A stretch of DNA of 64,000 nucleotides from Capra hircus (GCF_001704415.2 NW_017189517.1:11171167-11235166), one strand, 5' to 3'; shown: positions 12,814 to 24,646, counted from the stretch's first letter. The notes: generated by a model not told the origin, from the sequence alone. A program made the numbers and translations.

Positions 12814-13794
12814 ATGGGTAATGACTAAATGCATTTCTCCTCTGAGAGGTATGTGATTTTCAAAGAACCGGATTTCAAATGATGAAATTTAAGCAAGAGA
12901 GGTGGGATTTGGGGTAGGAGACCTCTCAAACAAGCTAGCTCTGGCTCAATGAATTTGCTGTGTGAAACGGTTTTCTAATGAATTAGGCTGACTTTAAGCC
13001 TCAGGTTATCTTGTTGTCACCAGTTGTGCTTTGCTTCATGAAGGGTCACCAGGGGCTACCTTACAGGAGACATTCTTTTAACATCCTGGGATCAGGTGCC
13101 TTCTCTGACTTTGTGTGCTTCTATTAAATTAAACCCCATGGGCTGTCAGATTTTTAGTTATAGTATTCAAAGATTAGGCAGGTGTGAACTCCCCCACCCC
13201 CGCTCCGCCAGCGGTCCCCAGCTGCCCTGAATGTGACTATTTGTGGGGTAGGTTTGTGAGCTGCGTTGGGAAAAGGAATTGAGGGAAGCCCCTCAGAGAG
13301 CAGGAAAAAGAGGTGGATTTTGTGCGGAGGAGGAAGACCTCTTGGGAGGCTCTGGTGCCAGAGATGAGCTGGACCTGGCTGGGAGAGGGGGGTACCGAGG
13401 CCAGGGACCTCCACGCACCCCAAGGAAGGATGGAGAGGTTGCAAAAATCCTAAAGGGAAAAGCCCACTCGGCTGTAGGCCAATGAGCGGCGGGAAGGAGG
13501 AGTGAGGCTGGGGAACTTCTCTCGGAGCCAGTCAGAGGGGACGGCTGCTGGGAAGCCAATCAGCGCGCCCGAGCCTGCAGCCCCTCTGCAGTAGTTATGC
13601 CAGAGCGCCCTGTGTAGAGCGGCGGCGAGCCGGCAGCTGGGCTGGGCGGCCGGGAGCCACCGCACGCGCTCCGCGTCCTCCTCTCGCGCGGCTCCTGCGG
13701 GATCCCAACACTGCGGTACCCCAGCAGTTCCCGCAGCCCCGCGCCCGCAGGCTGGCCACGCGGCCACCACCGCCCCCTGGCCGCGCGGTTCGCC

Positions 13795-13857
13795 TCGCCC
13801 CGCCCCGCCCGGTCCCTCCTCGCCCCGCCCCAATACGGTCAGCCCCGCCCCGCCCCG
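13795..13857. promoter_or_regulatory. GC-box (Sp/KLF) cluster
   Basis: At least five CCCCGCCC or CCGCCC units occur within about 60 bases, interrupted by one CCAAT motif. They end about 75 bases before the first base that resembles the GPC3 mRNA. Sp/KLF binding is inferred from the motifs alone. Confidence 0.7.
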
Positions 13858-13931
13858 AGCCACCAAGCAGTTCCCGCCCTCGCCCAGCGCCCAGGTAGCT
13901 GCGAGGAAACTTTTGCAGCGGCTGGGTAGCG

Positions 13932-14037
13932 GCACGTCTCCAGCTCCTTAGGGCCACTGCCAGGCTTGCCGAGTCCTGGGACCTCTCTCGCCCCCGCTGC
14001 CACTCTCCCACTCTCTCCTCGCTCCCCGCGAAGCAGG
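13932..14037 (+). other. GPC3: GPC3 5' UTR (exon 1, approximate start)
   Basis: The leader immediately before the start codon resembles, as I remember it, the human GPC3 mRNA leader (for example 'gccactgccaggcttgccga' at about 13951). It contains no upstream ATG, so the CDS start is the first AUG. The 5' boundary is inferred from that resemblance; no cap-site sequence can be proven here. Confidence 0.6.
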
Positions 14038-14212
14038 ATGGCAGGGACCGTGCGCACCGCGTGCTTGGTGGTGGCGATGCTGCTCAGCTTGGATTGCCCG
14101 GGACAGGCGCAGCCCCCGCCGCCGCCGCCGGACGCCACCTGTCACCAGGTCCGCTCCTTCTTCCAGAGACTGCAGCCCGGACTCAAATGGGTGCCTGAAA
14201 CCCCGGTGCCAG
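14038..14212 (+). CDS. GPC3: Glypican-3, exon 1 coding part (partial CDS)
   Basis: Glypican-3 is a GPI-anchored heparan sulfate proteoglycan of the cell surface. It modulates Hedgehog, Wnt and growth-factor signalling and restrains growth; loss in humans causes Simpson-Golabi-Behmel syndrome. This exon encodes residues 1-58 plus the first base of codon 59, of a family protein of about 580 residues. Residues 1-24 form a signal peptide (hydrophobic core about 8-18, cleavage expected after A24). A run of six prolines follows (26-31), from a GCC-rich repeat. Cys35 begins the conserved cysteine-rich glypican domain, followed by HQVRSFFQRLQPGLKWVPET. The ATG has A at -3 and G at +4. The exon ends CCAG with donor GTGAGG at 14213 (phase 1). 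Residue 20 is Cys; I recall Phe in human. GPI signal, furin site and heparan sulfate attachment sites lie in later exons, outside the window. Confidence 0.96.
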
Positions 14213-14492
14213 GTGAGGAGTCGTCCCTCGCGCATTCCCCGCGCTGGGCGGTGAGCCAAGGGGCGCATGGTGGCCGTAACCCGAGCGCGCTAGCCCTGCG
14301 GGGCCGCGATCGTGAGCCCAGCGGCCGAGTACCTGGGAGTGGTCCCCGCGCTCGAGCCCGGCCAGGTCTCCCGAGGAAGAGAAGAAGGGTATATGTGGGC
14401 CGTGTCCGCATCTCCCAGGCTCGCTGGGCTGTCAGCGAAGATGCGAGCGGTTGAAACGGCGAGCATGGCCTTCTAGCGGGCGCCCATTTTTT

Positions 14493-14512
14493 GGGGAGGG
14501 GGGCAGGGCGGG
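14493..14512 (+). promoter_or_regulatory. G-quadruplex motif at start of intron 1
   Basis: Four G runs of at least three (14493-14496, 14498-14503, 14506-14508, 14510-14512) are separated by 1-2 base loops on the sense strand, about 280 bases after the splice donor and within the CpG island. The motif is directly visible. Any role in R-loops or transcription is inference. Confidence 0.7.
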
Positions 14513-14850
14513 AAGGCTGGAGTTGGTTCTCCTAGCCTCAGCGAACTGGCGCCGCACATCCGAGCTGGTGCCTCGGGCATTTGCCACCCTCGCTCACACT
14601 TACATGCCAGAATTTCAGCCTCAGCTGGACCGCGGCTCCAGCCATTCTTTCCCCAACCTGCCCTCACGCCCTCCTTTCTGCAGCCTTGGTTCCCGAGGCT
14701 CGCGGGCCCAAGTGCAAGCAAAGTTGAGGACAGATCTCCGAATCCGCAGTGACAGGTAAAGACACGCGGAGGGAAACTTTTGAGTAGGAGGGTCCCCCAA
14801 ATGAGGAGGACTGAGCCTTTTCCCTTCAAAACAGCGTCTGTTCTCTAGGC

Positions 14851-16250
14851 TGCAAAATCGTTTCCAAAACCATGCTGCTGGCCGCGGGAGCAAGAGTCCA
14901 AAGATGATTTAACTCCTCCCCTTCTCAAATTCATCTGCCTTCTTTACAGGCTGGACCCTGAAGGGAAGATGATTTTAGGTGGAGGAAAGTTTCTGAACGC
15001 TTGCCTTTTGTTCAGCACAAGCAGATCGTGTTGTAAGGGCATATTTTAACCTTCCCTGAGCGCTGCCGCTGTCAACAGATGAATATTAATGGCCTTGTGT
15101 GATTGACTGTCCCACGGTTGGAGTCCTAAAAGCCTGCCTTAGAATCCAATTAGGACAAGTTGCTACACTGACAATGCAGGCAAGAAGAGTCGGCTTCAAA
15201 CAGGTTAATTTATCAGAGGTGCGCTCTAAGAAATGGCTGGTTGTATTCACAAACCGTAAAACGTTTGTGGCCTTCGGGGTCTCTTCACCACCCATGCATT
15301 CACCAAAGGCGCGCGTCCCGCGCTTCCGAGGGATCGGGGAGCAGCCCTCGCCAAAACTTGGCTCGTGGCTCTCAACAAGTCAGGGAGGCGGGCTTGCTGG
15401 TTGGGCCAAGTTGTGAATGCGATGCGCGCCCTGTGGGCGCTGCCGGCGAGCGTTCACTAGCGGGAGGTTACCTAGGCAGCCAGCGCGCCCTCAGTCTTTT
15501 CTTTAGGTGGATGAAAAGAGCCAAGCGAGCCTGCTGTTTAGTTGCAAAGGTAATTGGTCACCCTTTTTAGTGACTGAAATACATTTGCACATACGTTAAA
15601 TATTGCTTTGCAGGATTTTGCTCTACGGGAGGGTAAAACTACCTCTTCCACTGTTAAGTGTTAATAACATACCACGTGGGCGTGTGCAGGAGCTGTAAGG
15701 GGCAACCTATGAATCAGTTCCACAGAGCTGAAACAGCGGGCGAATCTCTCTCCCCTCGAAGTGCCGTGGTAATTAGATTGCTAAGGCCAGAGACATGCTT
15801 TTGTTGATAATGTAAAAACTGGTCTTCGTGGGATGAGCCCCCACAAGATGAATCGGTCCAAGGTTGGGGCTGGGGCCACACTGGGCAGATTTGAAGCCAA
15901 GGAGTAAAGATTGTACTTAAAAGAGGAAAAAAGACCAGAGGGAATGCACAGATACTCATTTAGCAACCCCCCTCTACAGAGACTCAAACAGGCCCTCACC
16001 CTCCCTTGCCCTCCCCCAGATCTCTGGCTGCCTGCCTCTTTGCAGCATCTGTATAAAAGTATTGCAAGGGCCCACACACCGTGTGTATGAGATTTGGCCT
16101 GGGCTCCCTTCTTACAAGTTCCCTTACTCCTGGCCTAAGGATGGCCATATTCCATGTAGAGAACAGGGACTTGTGATGGAGATTTTTCATTTTCCTCAAG
16201 CATCTCCCAAACTCTGTAGGAAAAATCATGTTCCGAGTGTTTTTACCATA
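14851..16250. other. Intron-1 proximal unique DNA
   Basis: A second CpG-enriched patch lies at about 15300-15500 ('aaaggcgcgcgtcccgcgct'), detached from the main island. AATATTAATGGCC at about 15082 is a homeodomain-type core next to a CAACAG motif. No coding exon or repeat was recognised. This is a plausible intronic regulatory zone on sequence composition only. Confidence 0.45.
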
Positions 16251-16345
16251 TAAACCCAGCGTTCTCTACTTCACTTCTATTTAACAAACAGATGCCCTGT
16301 TGAGCACCTTCTATATGGCAGGCACTGTTCTGACTCGCCCTGGAG
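16251..16345 (-). repeat. L2 3'-end scrap
   Basis: 'gagcaccttctatatggcag' followed by GCACTGTTCT is the reversed L2 terminal motif. Only about 90 bases are preserved. Confidence 0.55.
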
Positions 16346-19300
16346 CAAAGCCAAACTTCAAATATGGTGGATGATACCCACACAGCTACCATATAGCCTG
16401 GATTTTCTGGGGGCGGTGCAGATTTCCAATAGCCCTGGCATAAAACCATGTGTCCCAAACTTTAGTTGGGCAAATACGGTCTTTGTAGATACAGAAAGCA
16501 TGGTGAAAATCCTAATGTCCATGTGTGGAAAGAGCTCATCAGTATTTCAGAGAAGAGATGATAATGGCGGACTTAAATACAACGGCAAGTGCATAATTTC
16601 AAAATGAATAAATGTGTGATTTGCTGCTGTCATTCAGTGGTTGGAAATTGAAAAAGAGCTGCAAAATTACTTGATAGTTATGAACCATCATGATGACCGC
16701 TTGACATTTTTTCCCCTATCTATATTTTAAGCCATGTTCAGTATGCCCGCTCCACTGTATTAACATTAAAGCTTTCTTTGTCCCAGATAAAATGAGATTT
16801 GGTCACAGTAAGGAGAAATCCTCAAGAATGTCCTGTGTCACTTAGGGGGAGCATTTGGGATTGACTGCTAACTTCGACCATTAGCAGAATTGGGTTAGAG
16901 TGGAGAAGGTACATTTCTTATGCTAATATGGATGAGACTAAATAGCATTTGAAATCGGCCCGCCGAAATAAATCACTGGTGCTGAAGGACTACACTAGAC
17001 TTCCACAAAGCTGATCTAAAGCCCTACAATCTCGTGTTCCCGTTATTTTTGGTGTTCAAACACACAGGATAGCAATTCTAAATGGCATGTCCCCCAAATC
17101 CATAGATCTTTTCATACCCCACTTTTTTTTTAAAAAAAGGATTTGTGACTTGGAAAGCACCACAGATGGAAACCAGGCACACAGTTAGCATTTGGCAGAA
17201 AAATCCATATAACTGACTTTCAGTGCAGCTCTTTTGCCCTTATTTAATTTAGAAAAATTCAGAAAAAAGCCAATGAGCTCATAAGTCTAGATGTTTATTT
17301 TGTTTTGCTTAACCTACCCACAGGCGCAATCAAGAATGGATACAATTTTAGGCAAGGAAAGTGAGCTAGTAATCAGACAATGATGTTTCCAATTGTCTCA
17401 AGGGAATGTTACAGAAGTCTGAAAAAAAATTCCTCTAAACAAAAATCAAGTGTAATTCACTTTATGAATGCCATACACCACTTTTGGAGGGGGGTGGTGG
17501 TGGTGAAGGGAATGGATGGAAATGAGAAAAACAAACCGTGGTAGTGTTGCAACTCCCAGAAGATTGAGGAATCTTGCCTTAGAGGGCCTTGGAAAGTGCA
17601 AGAACCAATCCAGAAGGCCAAATGCCTGTATGTGTAAAAGGCAGCCTTGAAGAGCCAAAATCGACTTGGAGTTTCTCAAAATAGATGAAACAACATAAAA
17701 ATAAAAATCAACATTCTTGAAAAAAGAGAGAGTTTGGTATTCGTTGCTGTTGTTTTAAAGTATGAGAACTAGCAATCTCATCCGGGTTGCCAGCTGTGGC
17801 TCCCCAATTAGTTGGAAGCTGTTAGTGGTGCTAAAGCCGGGAGAGAGAATAAGTGAGGCATGGAAGGGTTTCTCTCCCTTGAGATTGCACTAGACATTTG
17901 AGTGAGCAGGTGATTTGTTGAAACTTTGGAAAAGTCGTATAACCATGCACTAACTTTGACTAGTTTGGCGAACTTGCTCAGATGTGGTCTGAATATATTT
18001 ATTATGCTAATTCTGATGACTGGTACCGAGACGTACTTAGAGGGAAGCATCAGTCTGATTGAGGAGATGGCTGATGATCGGTGGAGCACCTTAGCTTGAA
18101 AGGAATCTCAGATTGCCTGCTCCTTGGCAGGCTCTCTTGTTAGGTGTTGGGGGGTGCCCAGAGGAAGAAGACATAGTCTCTTTTGTCAAGGCGCTCACAG
18201 TCTAGTGGGGGAGCATACGAGTAAAGAGGCTTCTCAGGAAACTTGTAGGATTAAATAGGGTGAAAAGGGCTAGAAAATACCTTCAGGAAATTAGCTGAAA
18301 TGGTCACAATAGCCAGCCTGGTCAATGGAAAAAAAAAAAAAAACTGAAGAGATGAAGTGGGAGATAGGGAGAAGTCGCTTAATAGGGCCGCCATCTTAAA
18401 AAGAGTTTTCTTAATTCTTGGAGCAAATTCTGTTTGTAAGCATTAGGAAATACAGGCATAAGAAGATTTCTATGGATGTTAGATGACACAGATGGTGTCA
18501 GTTTGGCAATGCGGTTTTTTTCTTATGGGCTGGTAGGTTGTATCCAATGTTTTGATGCAATATTTTTGAGCATTCTGCTGCTTCCATCTTTAGAGTTGCA
18601 ATGTTTGCTGTTCACTGTAGCCTAGAAGGAGGCTGCTTATTACCAACCTGGGAGAAAAGAGGTCCGGATTTGTCTGCTATGAGAAAAGACAGAAAATATG
18701 TTTTCTCCTTAAATGGCAGCTATCAATAGGACCACGCCAACTCTAGTGTTTGATGCATATACAAAAGCATGGGTCTTAAGAGGTATCTTATTACTCATTT
18801 CTAAGAAAATTGAAGATAATCACTTATAACTTGTGCACATGATACATCATTTGGAAAGAATTTCACTGGGGATCATATTGCTCAACTGAAAAGTTCTGGC
18901 ATGCTGAATTTGTACATTTTTGTGAATGCTTCCTTTTACTCTGATCTCTAGCTTTTTTTCTGCATATGGTTATTTGTATGTTTTAGATTATAAGCTCCTT
19001 AAAGGGAAAGCACCATATTTGATGCAGTGTGGAGCCCAATGCTAAGAGTACCGTAGCATGTTTCATAAATAATAGATAATAGCATTTTTAGATCATTATG
19101 TATTCTTTGATGAAACTCTCAAATCCTTTCTTAAGCTATATGTCATCTTACTTAAAGTCTAAGTCCAAATTTTTATGAGACATATTGGGGTATGTGGACA
19201 AACTTCAAGCTGCATATATTTTGACTGGAGACTGATTCAGGCTTACCTCAGTTAGCTGGCGACTCTTACCATCAGGCAGGGCTTATTAAGGTTGAGATTA

Positions 19301-20635
19301 AGGTTGAGTACTCAGAGAACAAATTGAAATTAGCAACATTGTTATGACTGGCTTAGTATCATTAAAGATCAACAATTATTATAGCACATAAATTGTAAGA
19401 CATCTCTTAAATCAAACTCTCTTTGATTTAATGTCAGCTAGACCTTTCTCACTAATGTTGACATTACCATATTTGGGAGTTGAGCTATAACACATGCATG
19501 GACCTGTTGAAGTACCTCACAGGTTTCTGTAACCTGGAATCAGAATTTGTGCACAGCCTCAATTTCAGAGATCACACCAGGAGCCAGCATCTCGTCAGCC
19601 CTAGCTGAGCTTCTAAGCGGGTTCGGTGTTTTTTGTTAATCTAAGGTCTAATGGAAAGTGTGTACTGAAAAATCCCCCCTCTTCTGCCCATGTTTAGCAA
19701 GTTGTCAGGCTTGAAACAGGATCCCGAGCACTCCATTAAGAAATGAGTACCAGAAAATAAGAGTCCAAGTCATGGGCCCCCAACTGTCTTTAGAAAGAGC
19801 ATAAAGTAATGGGAGTTTATCTCCTGAAACATAATGACAGTAAAAATGTGATTCACAAAGCATCCTGAAGGTGAGCATTATCAGCAGAGAAAATGTGCCT
19901 TTTGAAATGCTGTGTGTGAGCGGAAAACGCTCACTCGAACATTACAGTCTTACTTGAATGCCTGTTGAACAGACAATGTAAAGATTTACTTCTCTTCTTC
20001 AGGTTAGGCCAATTGAATATTAATTATCCAAGTGCTAATTATTAGAAATACTCGTTTGCCATTTTTAAATAAAAATGAATCCAGATTGATTAACAGGGAA
20101 CACATTTCCATATTACAGCCTTATTTGAGAGTTTGTGTTTTTTTCTCATGAATAAAAAGGAGTCAATGTTAGGACCAAAATGTGTTGCTAGTGTTCTGAA
20201 CAGTTAATTACGTCTAGTAGCTGAAATTGCATTTATATGCTAGATTAGTAAATCTACTAAGCTCTTTGAAGTATACTTAATAGGCTTATATTGATAAATA
20301 ATTGATAGGAAGACAGATAAAATACAAGCGAAAGTGGCAGTAAAAAGGGACAGAGAAGTTAAAGCAATTGTAAATGAAACCTCCACCCACTGGATTCCAA
20401 GCATTCACCTGAAAGTTGAAAGATGTACATTTCTCAGAAGTGGAAATTTTGAGAGTTTTCAGTATTTTTCAAAACTTACACAATGAAGCATGCATTTATT
20501 CCTTATAAATTCAGCAAAACTTTAGAATTTTAATTGGCTTTTTTGAATCTTTCTTTTGAATATAAGTTTATTACTGGAAAATTAGAAATCCTGATTATGG
20601 TATCTTTAAGGTATGTGTTTATAATTATTTATATC
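16346..20635. other. Intronic DNA largely free of recognisable repeats
   Basis: Over 4 kb contain no recognisable SINE or LINE insertion, unlike the flanks. Simple features are a poly-A run near 18329-18343 and a 12-bp tandem (ATTAAGGTTGAG, about 19284-19307). The 19960-20200 part is AT-rich with many ATTA/TAAT cores and no repeat signature. No exon was supported. Confidence 0.5.
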
Positions 20636-20639
20636 TCCT

Positions 20640-20765
20640 TACTAGATTGTGATTTTCTTAGGGTAACAGGGGCTGTGTTTTATCTTTGTATCCCCAATGT
20701 CTAGCATAGTGCATAGTACAAATAACAGGTACTCAATAAAATTTGTAGGCTAAATAAATAAATGG
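20640..20765 (+). repeat. L2/MIR3-type 3' end
   Basis: 'tttgtatccccaatgtctag' followed by a decayed 'gtactcaataaaatttg' tail is the forward 3' end of an L2-type LINE. Confidence 0.6.
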
Positions 20766-21540
20766 AATTATAAATGTATTATAACCATAAAATTTCCATA
20801 AAACCATTATTTAAGTAGTTGATTCATTTTTACTAATATACTAAAATTTCTAAAAAAGGAACTACTTTTTCAGGTCAAAAATCCATTTGTTGCCTATAGG
20901 TAAGTGATAAAGGACATTGGTTTAATGCATTTGGCTGTACTATAACTTCCTGGAAAAAGTAGAATAGCCAAGACTTACAAGAGGTAAGTAGTTTGTACTT
21001 GTTTACAAGGTTATTTTAAGTAGTTAAAAATAAATTTAATATGTCTACATGTACATAAATGCATATTACATAAATGCATACATTTAACTTCCCTTTACCG
21101 ATCTGTAGTATGCAGTGTGAAAATAATGCAACTGGTGTCAGTTACAGAAACATATACTAAATGTATATCAGTTTTTCTTCAGTGTTTGCTGTATCTTACT
21201 TATAACATCAAGCTTCATAAATGTACATCTAAAAGGACCTAATTCAAAGTGGATTTGCAGCCATGGGAATTTTACTGAAGTAGTATAAAGGGCTTTATGA
21301 AAGTCCTCTTAATTTCTGTATGCATTACGGCATCTTTTTAAAGTTGGCTGGCGATGTTCTTGCAGATACAGGCCCAAGTAGTATAGAAGGGAAAAGAGAT
21401 AAAGATCATGATTGTTTAAAAATATTAGATTTGAATAGTTTCCTTCTTTTTTTTTTCCTATAAAAGAGCAATTCTAGAAGAGGACAGCAAAGAATAGAAA
21501 TTTTTTTTTATTAGTCAAGTGGCTGCAGTCTTTATTACTT
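20766..21540. other. AT-rich intronic DNA, nothing recognised
   Basis: The stretch is AT-rich with short T runs near 21450 and 21501. No repeat family or gene was recognised. Confidence 0.45.
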
Positions 21541-21702
21541 AATTTTTTTTTAAATTTTTATTTTTACTTTATTTTACTTTACAATACTGTATTGGTTTTG
21601 CCATACATTGACATGAATCCACCACAGGTGTACATGCGTTCCCAAACATGAACCCACCTCCCACCTCCCTCCCCATAACATCTCTCTGGGTCATCACCGT
21701 AT
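21541..21702 (-). repeat. Ruminant L1 3'-UTR fragment
   Basis: Reverse-complemented, this matches the 3' end of the better preserved L1 at 49.4-49.56 kb, including the conserved AAAACCAATACAGTATTGTA segment and an A-rich tail. Only the terminal ~160 bases are present. Confidence 0.85.
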
Positions 21703-22222
21703 TATGATTCTGTTCTCTGTCTCCCAAACTCTGCATATTGGGATTCTCCATTGCTCTTTGTCAAATTTTGGTTTGGATGATTGAAGCTGAGGGAAACATG
21801 GTGAAGCCAGGAGAAGTTAGGGTGACAGATACGGGGAGTAGGTAAAAAGCCCTCCCTCTGGTATGTATCAGAAAGTTGACTCACACATAACAGACTAAAA
21901 GGGATGGGGAAACATTTGAACATGGAAATTAACATGTGTGCAGAGACAATACAGAGGTATGCCCTAATTACATTCGGCTCCCAGAATTACCTTATTTGTA
22001 CTTCTTACTTAGTATCCATGATTTTGAAGTTCATTGTTAATTCATAGTCTCTGACAGACCCTGTGCTCATTGAATGTAGGAGTCATGTTTGATTGTCACA
22101 GTATCCTCTAGAGTGGTGAGTGGAGTGCCTTGTACAGAGTTATTATTAAAAGTTGAAAAGAATGTAAGAATAAACACATAAAGACCTAGTTTGGAGGACT
22201 TTATCACTGTCAAATGACATCC

Positions 22223-22465
22223 CAGGATGCCATGTGTGCTAAGTCTCTCAGCCGTGTCTGACTCTGTGTGACCCCATGGACAGTAGCCCACCCGGCTCCC
22301 CTGTCCATGGGATTCTCCAGGCAAGAATTCTGGAGTGGGCTGCCATGCCCTCCTCCAGGGGATCTTCCTGATCTAGGGATCGAACCCAAGTCTCTTAAGT
22401 CTCCTCCATTGGCAGGTGGGTTCTTTACCACTAACACCACCCAGGACACCCTCAGGATGCTATGT
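22223..22465 (-). repeat. Bov-tA SINE with 13-bp TSD
   Basis: A complete Bov-tA on the minus strand (22236-22452) carries the Bov-A part on the left and the tRNA-Glu-like head on the right ('gatctagggatcgaacccaa'). Flanks CAGGATGCCATGT (22223-22235) and CAGGATGCTATGT (22453-22465) differ at one base and mark the target-site duplication. Confidence 0.9.
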
Positions 22466-22716
22466 ACCTAGAGAAACACTGATTCTCTGAATGCATCATT
22501 TTCTAAATTGATTTGTAGCAGAGACTGAGGAAGGGGGGTGGTGAAGTTGAAGCATATTTTTCTATTCTTTGTGACCCTGGGATCCTTGTTGCCCCTCTTT
22601 AAAAACTGAAGTTTGACAAGTAGAGAGATTTTAGCTGCAGCTTTATCTGAATGTGGTATTTGTATATGTTTTATGTATATATTAATAGATTATATATGTA
22701 TAAATATATGTTTCTG

Positions 22717-22923
22717 TTATTTTGATAGCAACAATTCATATTATGTGTTATTTAAACTGTTTGAAAGTTGTGAGTTGCTACTTTTTGCGGTGGGTGGTCT
22801 TTCACAATCATACCTTACATTTGTGTCATGAAAGCTTTGCTTTTATATCTTATGTACAAACAATGCAACCACTCATAAAGTGTCTGCAGTTTCTGAGTTC
22901 CACAGATCTGCTTGGTTCCAACA
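22717..22923 (+). repeat. Direct duplication, copy 1
   Basis: This ~207-bp block recurs in the same orientation at 24647-24856. Shared stretches include 'catttaaactgtttgaaagt'-like sequence, 'ccactcataaagtgtc' and GTTCCACAGATCTGCTTGGT. By eye the copies are about 85% identical with small indels. It matches no repeat family I recognise. Confidence 0.85.
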
Positions 22924-24646
22924 GCCCCCATACATATGTGTATACTTGTACATACACACATGTAAAATATCCCTATAACTATCCACCCTTAATAATCCAG
23001 AAAATAAGCCTAACCTACACTAGGAAGAACTAAGAGGATACAGCTTTTCAGTGCCTGAGTTAACCATTTTCAGTTGGATTCACCCCAAAGTGTTGCAGAT
23101 CTAATTGTCACTGATAGAGCTACTGCTCATTTATTGAGTTCCATCATTTCTCTAAGTACAGAGATATGATTCTTGCTCAAGTTGTGATGGTTAACCCATG
23201 CTATGAATTTGGCTCATTTTGGAGAACTACTTCTAGCGCTGGCTGGATTGCATGTTGAGCTCTCTAGAAATGAGACTATGACCCAAGAAATACTTTTCAA
23301 GTTAGGTTTCATGGAGTGATTTTATTGGGGAACCACATTTAACTATTTTGAAAAACAGATGGGAATTCTCAGAAAATGAACCTATTAATAATGAACTTTG
23401 TATGCTATCTCTGAATAAATATGACAAGTTTTTCATTCATTCTTCAACCAACATTTATTAAGCACTGATTCTATGCCAGGTACTGAGCTAGGAGCTGATG
23501 AATAAGATAAAACCACTGCTTAGGGAGGGAGTCAGTAAGGAAAACTGTGGATGTCAAGGCAGTGTGATGAGCTGGGTGCCCTGTGGGGATCTGGTTGCTG
23601 TTGAATTATGGAAGAGGGTAACCAGTTGCCCTAAGTGGGCTGTCCTGTAAAAGTATATGCAAAGGTACAGAGTTAGTAGACAAAATGAGACATTTGTGGT
23701 ATTGGACTAGTTTGGATTATTTGGAGTGCAGATGTGGGAAAAGTAGAGGAAAGATGAACAAGAGAAGTAGGTAGGAAATGCTAAGGAATTCTGATGAACT
23801 ATATCCAAGGATGATGAGGAACCATGAAAACATTTTAAGAAGAGGAAACACTATTCAGTATGGAGATAACTCGAGAGTGAGTGGTGGCAGAGAGTTTTAA
23901 TAATGCAGGTGAAAAGGCAGGGCAGTGAATAGGAGAATAAAAGATCAAGTTGAGAGAATAGAGGAAGTAGAATAGACATGACTTGTTGACTGGTTACGAG
24001 GATAGAAGGGAGAGTCTAGAACTTCTAGTTTTGCTGGGTGGTGGGCCACAGCAGATAATAGGTGCTCAGTAAATATTTGCTAAATGAATGAGTCAAACAT
24101 AGGAGGAACGTGTTTTTGAGGGGTAAAATAATGAGTTTGATTTTAAACAGGTTGAGTCTGAGGGGTCCTTTGATCATTGGGGCAGAAATGCCTGGTAGAT
24201 AGTTGAGCTTGTGTTTTGGATCATAGAAGAGAGAGCAGTCAGGGCTGGAGGTATCTATTTGGACATTATCAGCATGTAGATGGTAACTTAAAACTGGGGT
24301 TAGATAGATGAGATCACGGGGAAAGAGTGTATATACTCTTCTGGAGTACCAGAGAAGCAGGATTGCGAATCATTAGCATATAGGCTCAAGTTGGAACTCA
24401 TGGGTGTGGATGATATTTTCCAGGCTTTTGCATGTGACATGTCTTAAAGTGTGTTTTGCCAACATCTGGTGATTTTTGAGGGGAAAAAAAAAAAACAGCC
24501 AAAGACTTTAAGAACTCTCTTGATTAAAAGTATGAGTATATGTTGTCATAGTGCAAGACTTTGCAAAAAAGATAATGTCTTCCGACATACACACACACAG
24601 ACTTCTATGTAGAAAAATACATTAGAAGCAATGGATCAGACTTCTT
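22924..24646. other. Spacer between the duplicated blocks, with old repeat scraps
   Basis: L2-like scraps are visible: reversed at about 23430-23500 ('gattctatgccaggtactga') and forward at about 24055-24095 ('ggtgctcagtaaatatttgc'). The 23500-24450 part resembles an old mammalian interspersed repeat that I cannot name. A short (CA)n lies near 24588-24600. No retroviral coding remnants are visible, so a provirus flanked by LTRs is not supported. Confidence 0.45.

Larger units (their letters stand above)
13150..14850 (+). promoter_or_regulatory. GPC3: GPC3 CpG-island promoter region
   Basis: GC content and CpG density rise sharply here compared with the AT-rich flanks, and the island spans the first exon. 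CCAAT boxes are visible at 13479-13483 (CCAATGAG), 13556-13560 (CCAATCAG) and 13830-13834. A cluster of overlapping GC boxes (CCCCGCCC) runs through about 13795-13857, just upstream of the presumed transcript start. I see no TATA box at the expected distance. This layout is typical of a CpG-island, Sp1-type promoter with dispersed start sites. Island edges are by eye. Confidence 0.85.

Noticed and set aside
14038..14454. GPC3 frame continuing past 14212 to a stop at 14454
   Set aside because: The 58-residue glypican match ends exactly at a GTGAGG donor, and the sequence after it is not glypican-like. The longer frame is intronic read-through.
13279..14829. Many long open frames on both strands around the CpG island
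   Set aside because: GC-rich DNA has few stop codons. Only the GPC3 frame has a known protein sequence and a splice donor.
22924..24646. Endogenous retrovirus flanked by the two ~210-bp direct repeats as LTRs
   Set aside because: The spacer contains L2-like and other old repeat scraps and no gag, pol or env remnants. The repeats lack clear LTR ends.
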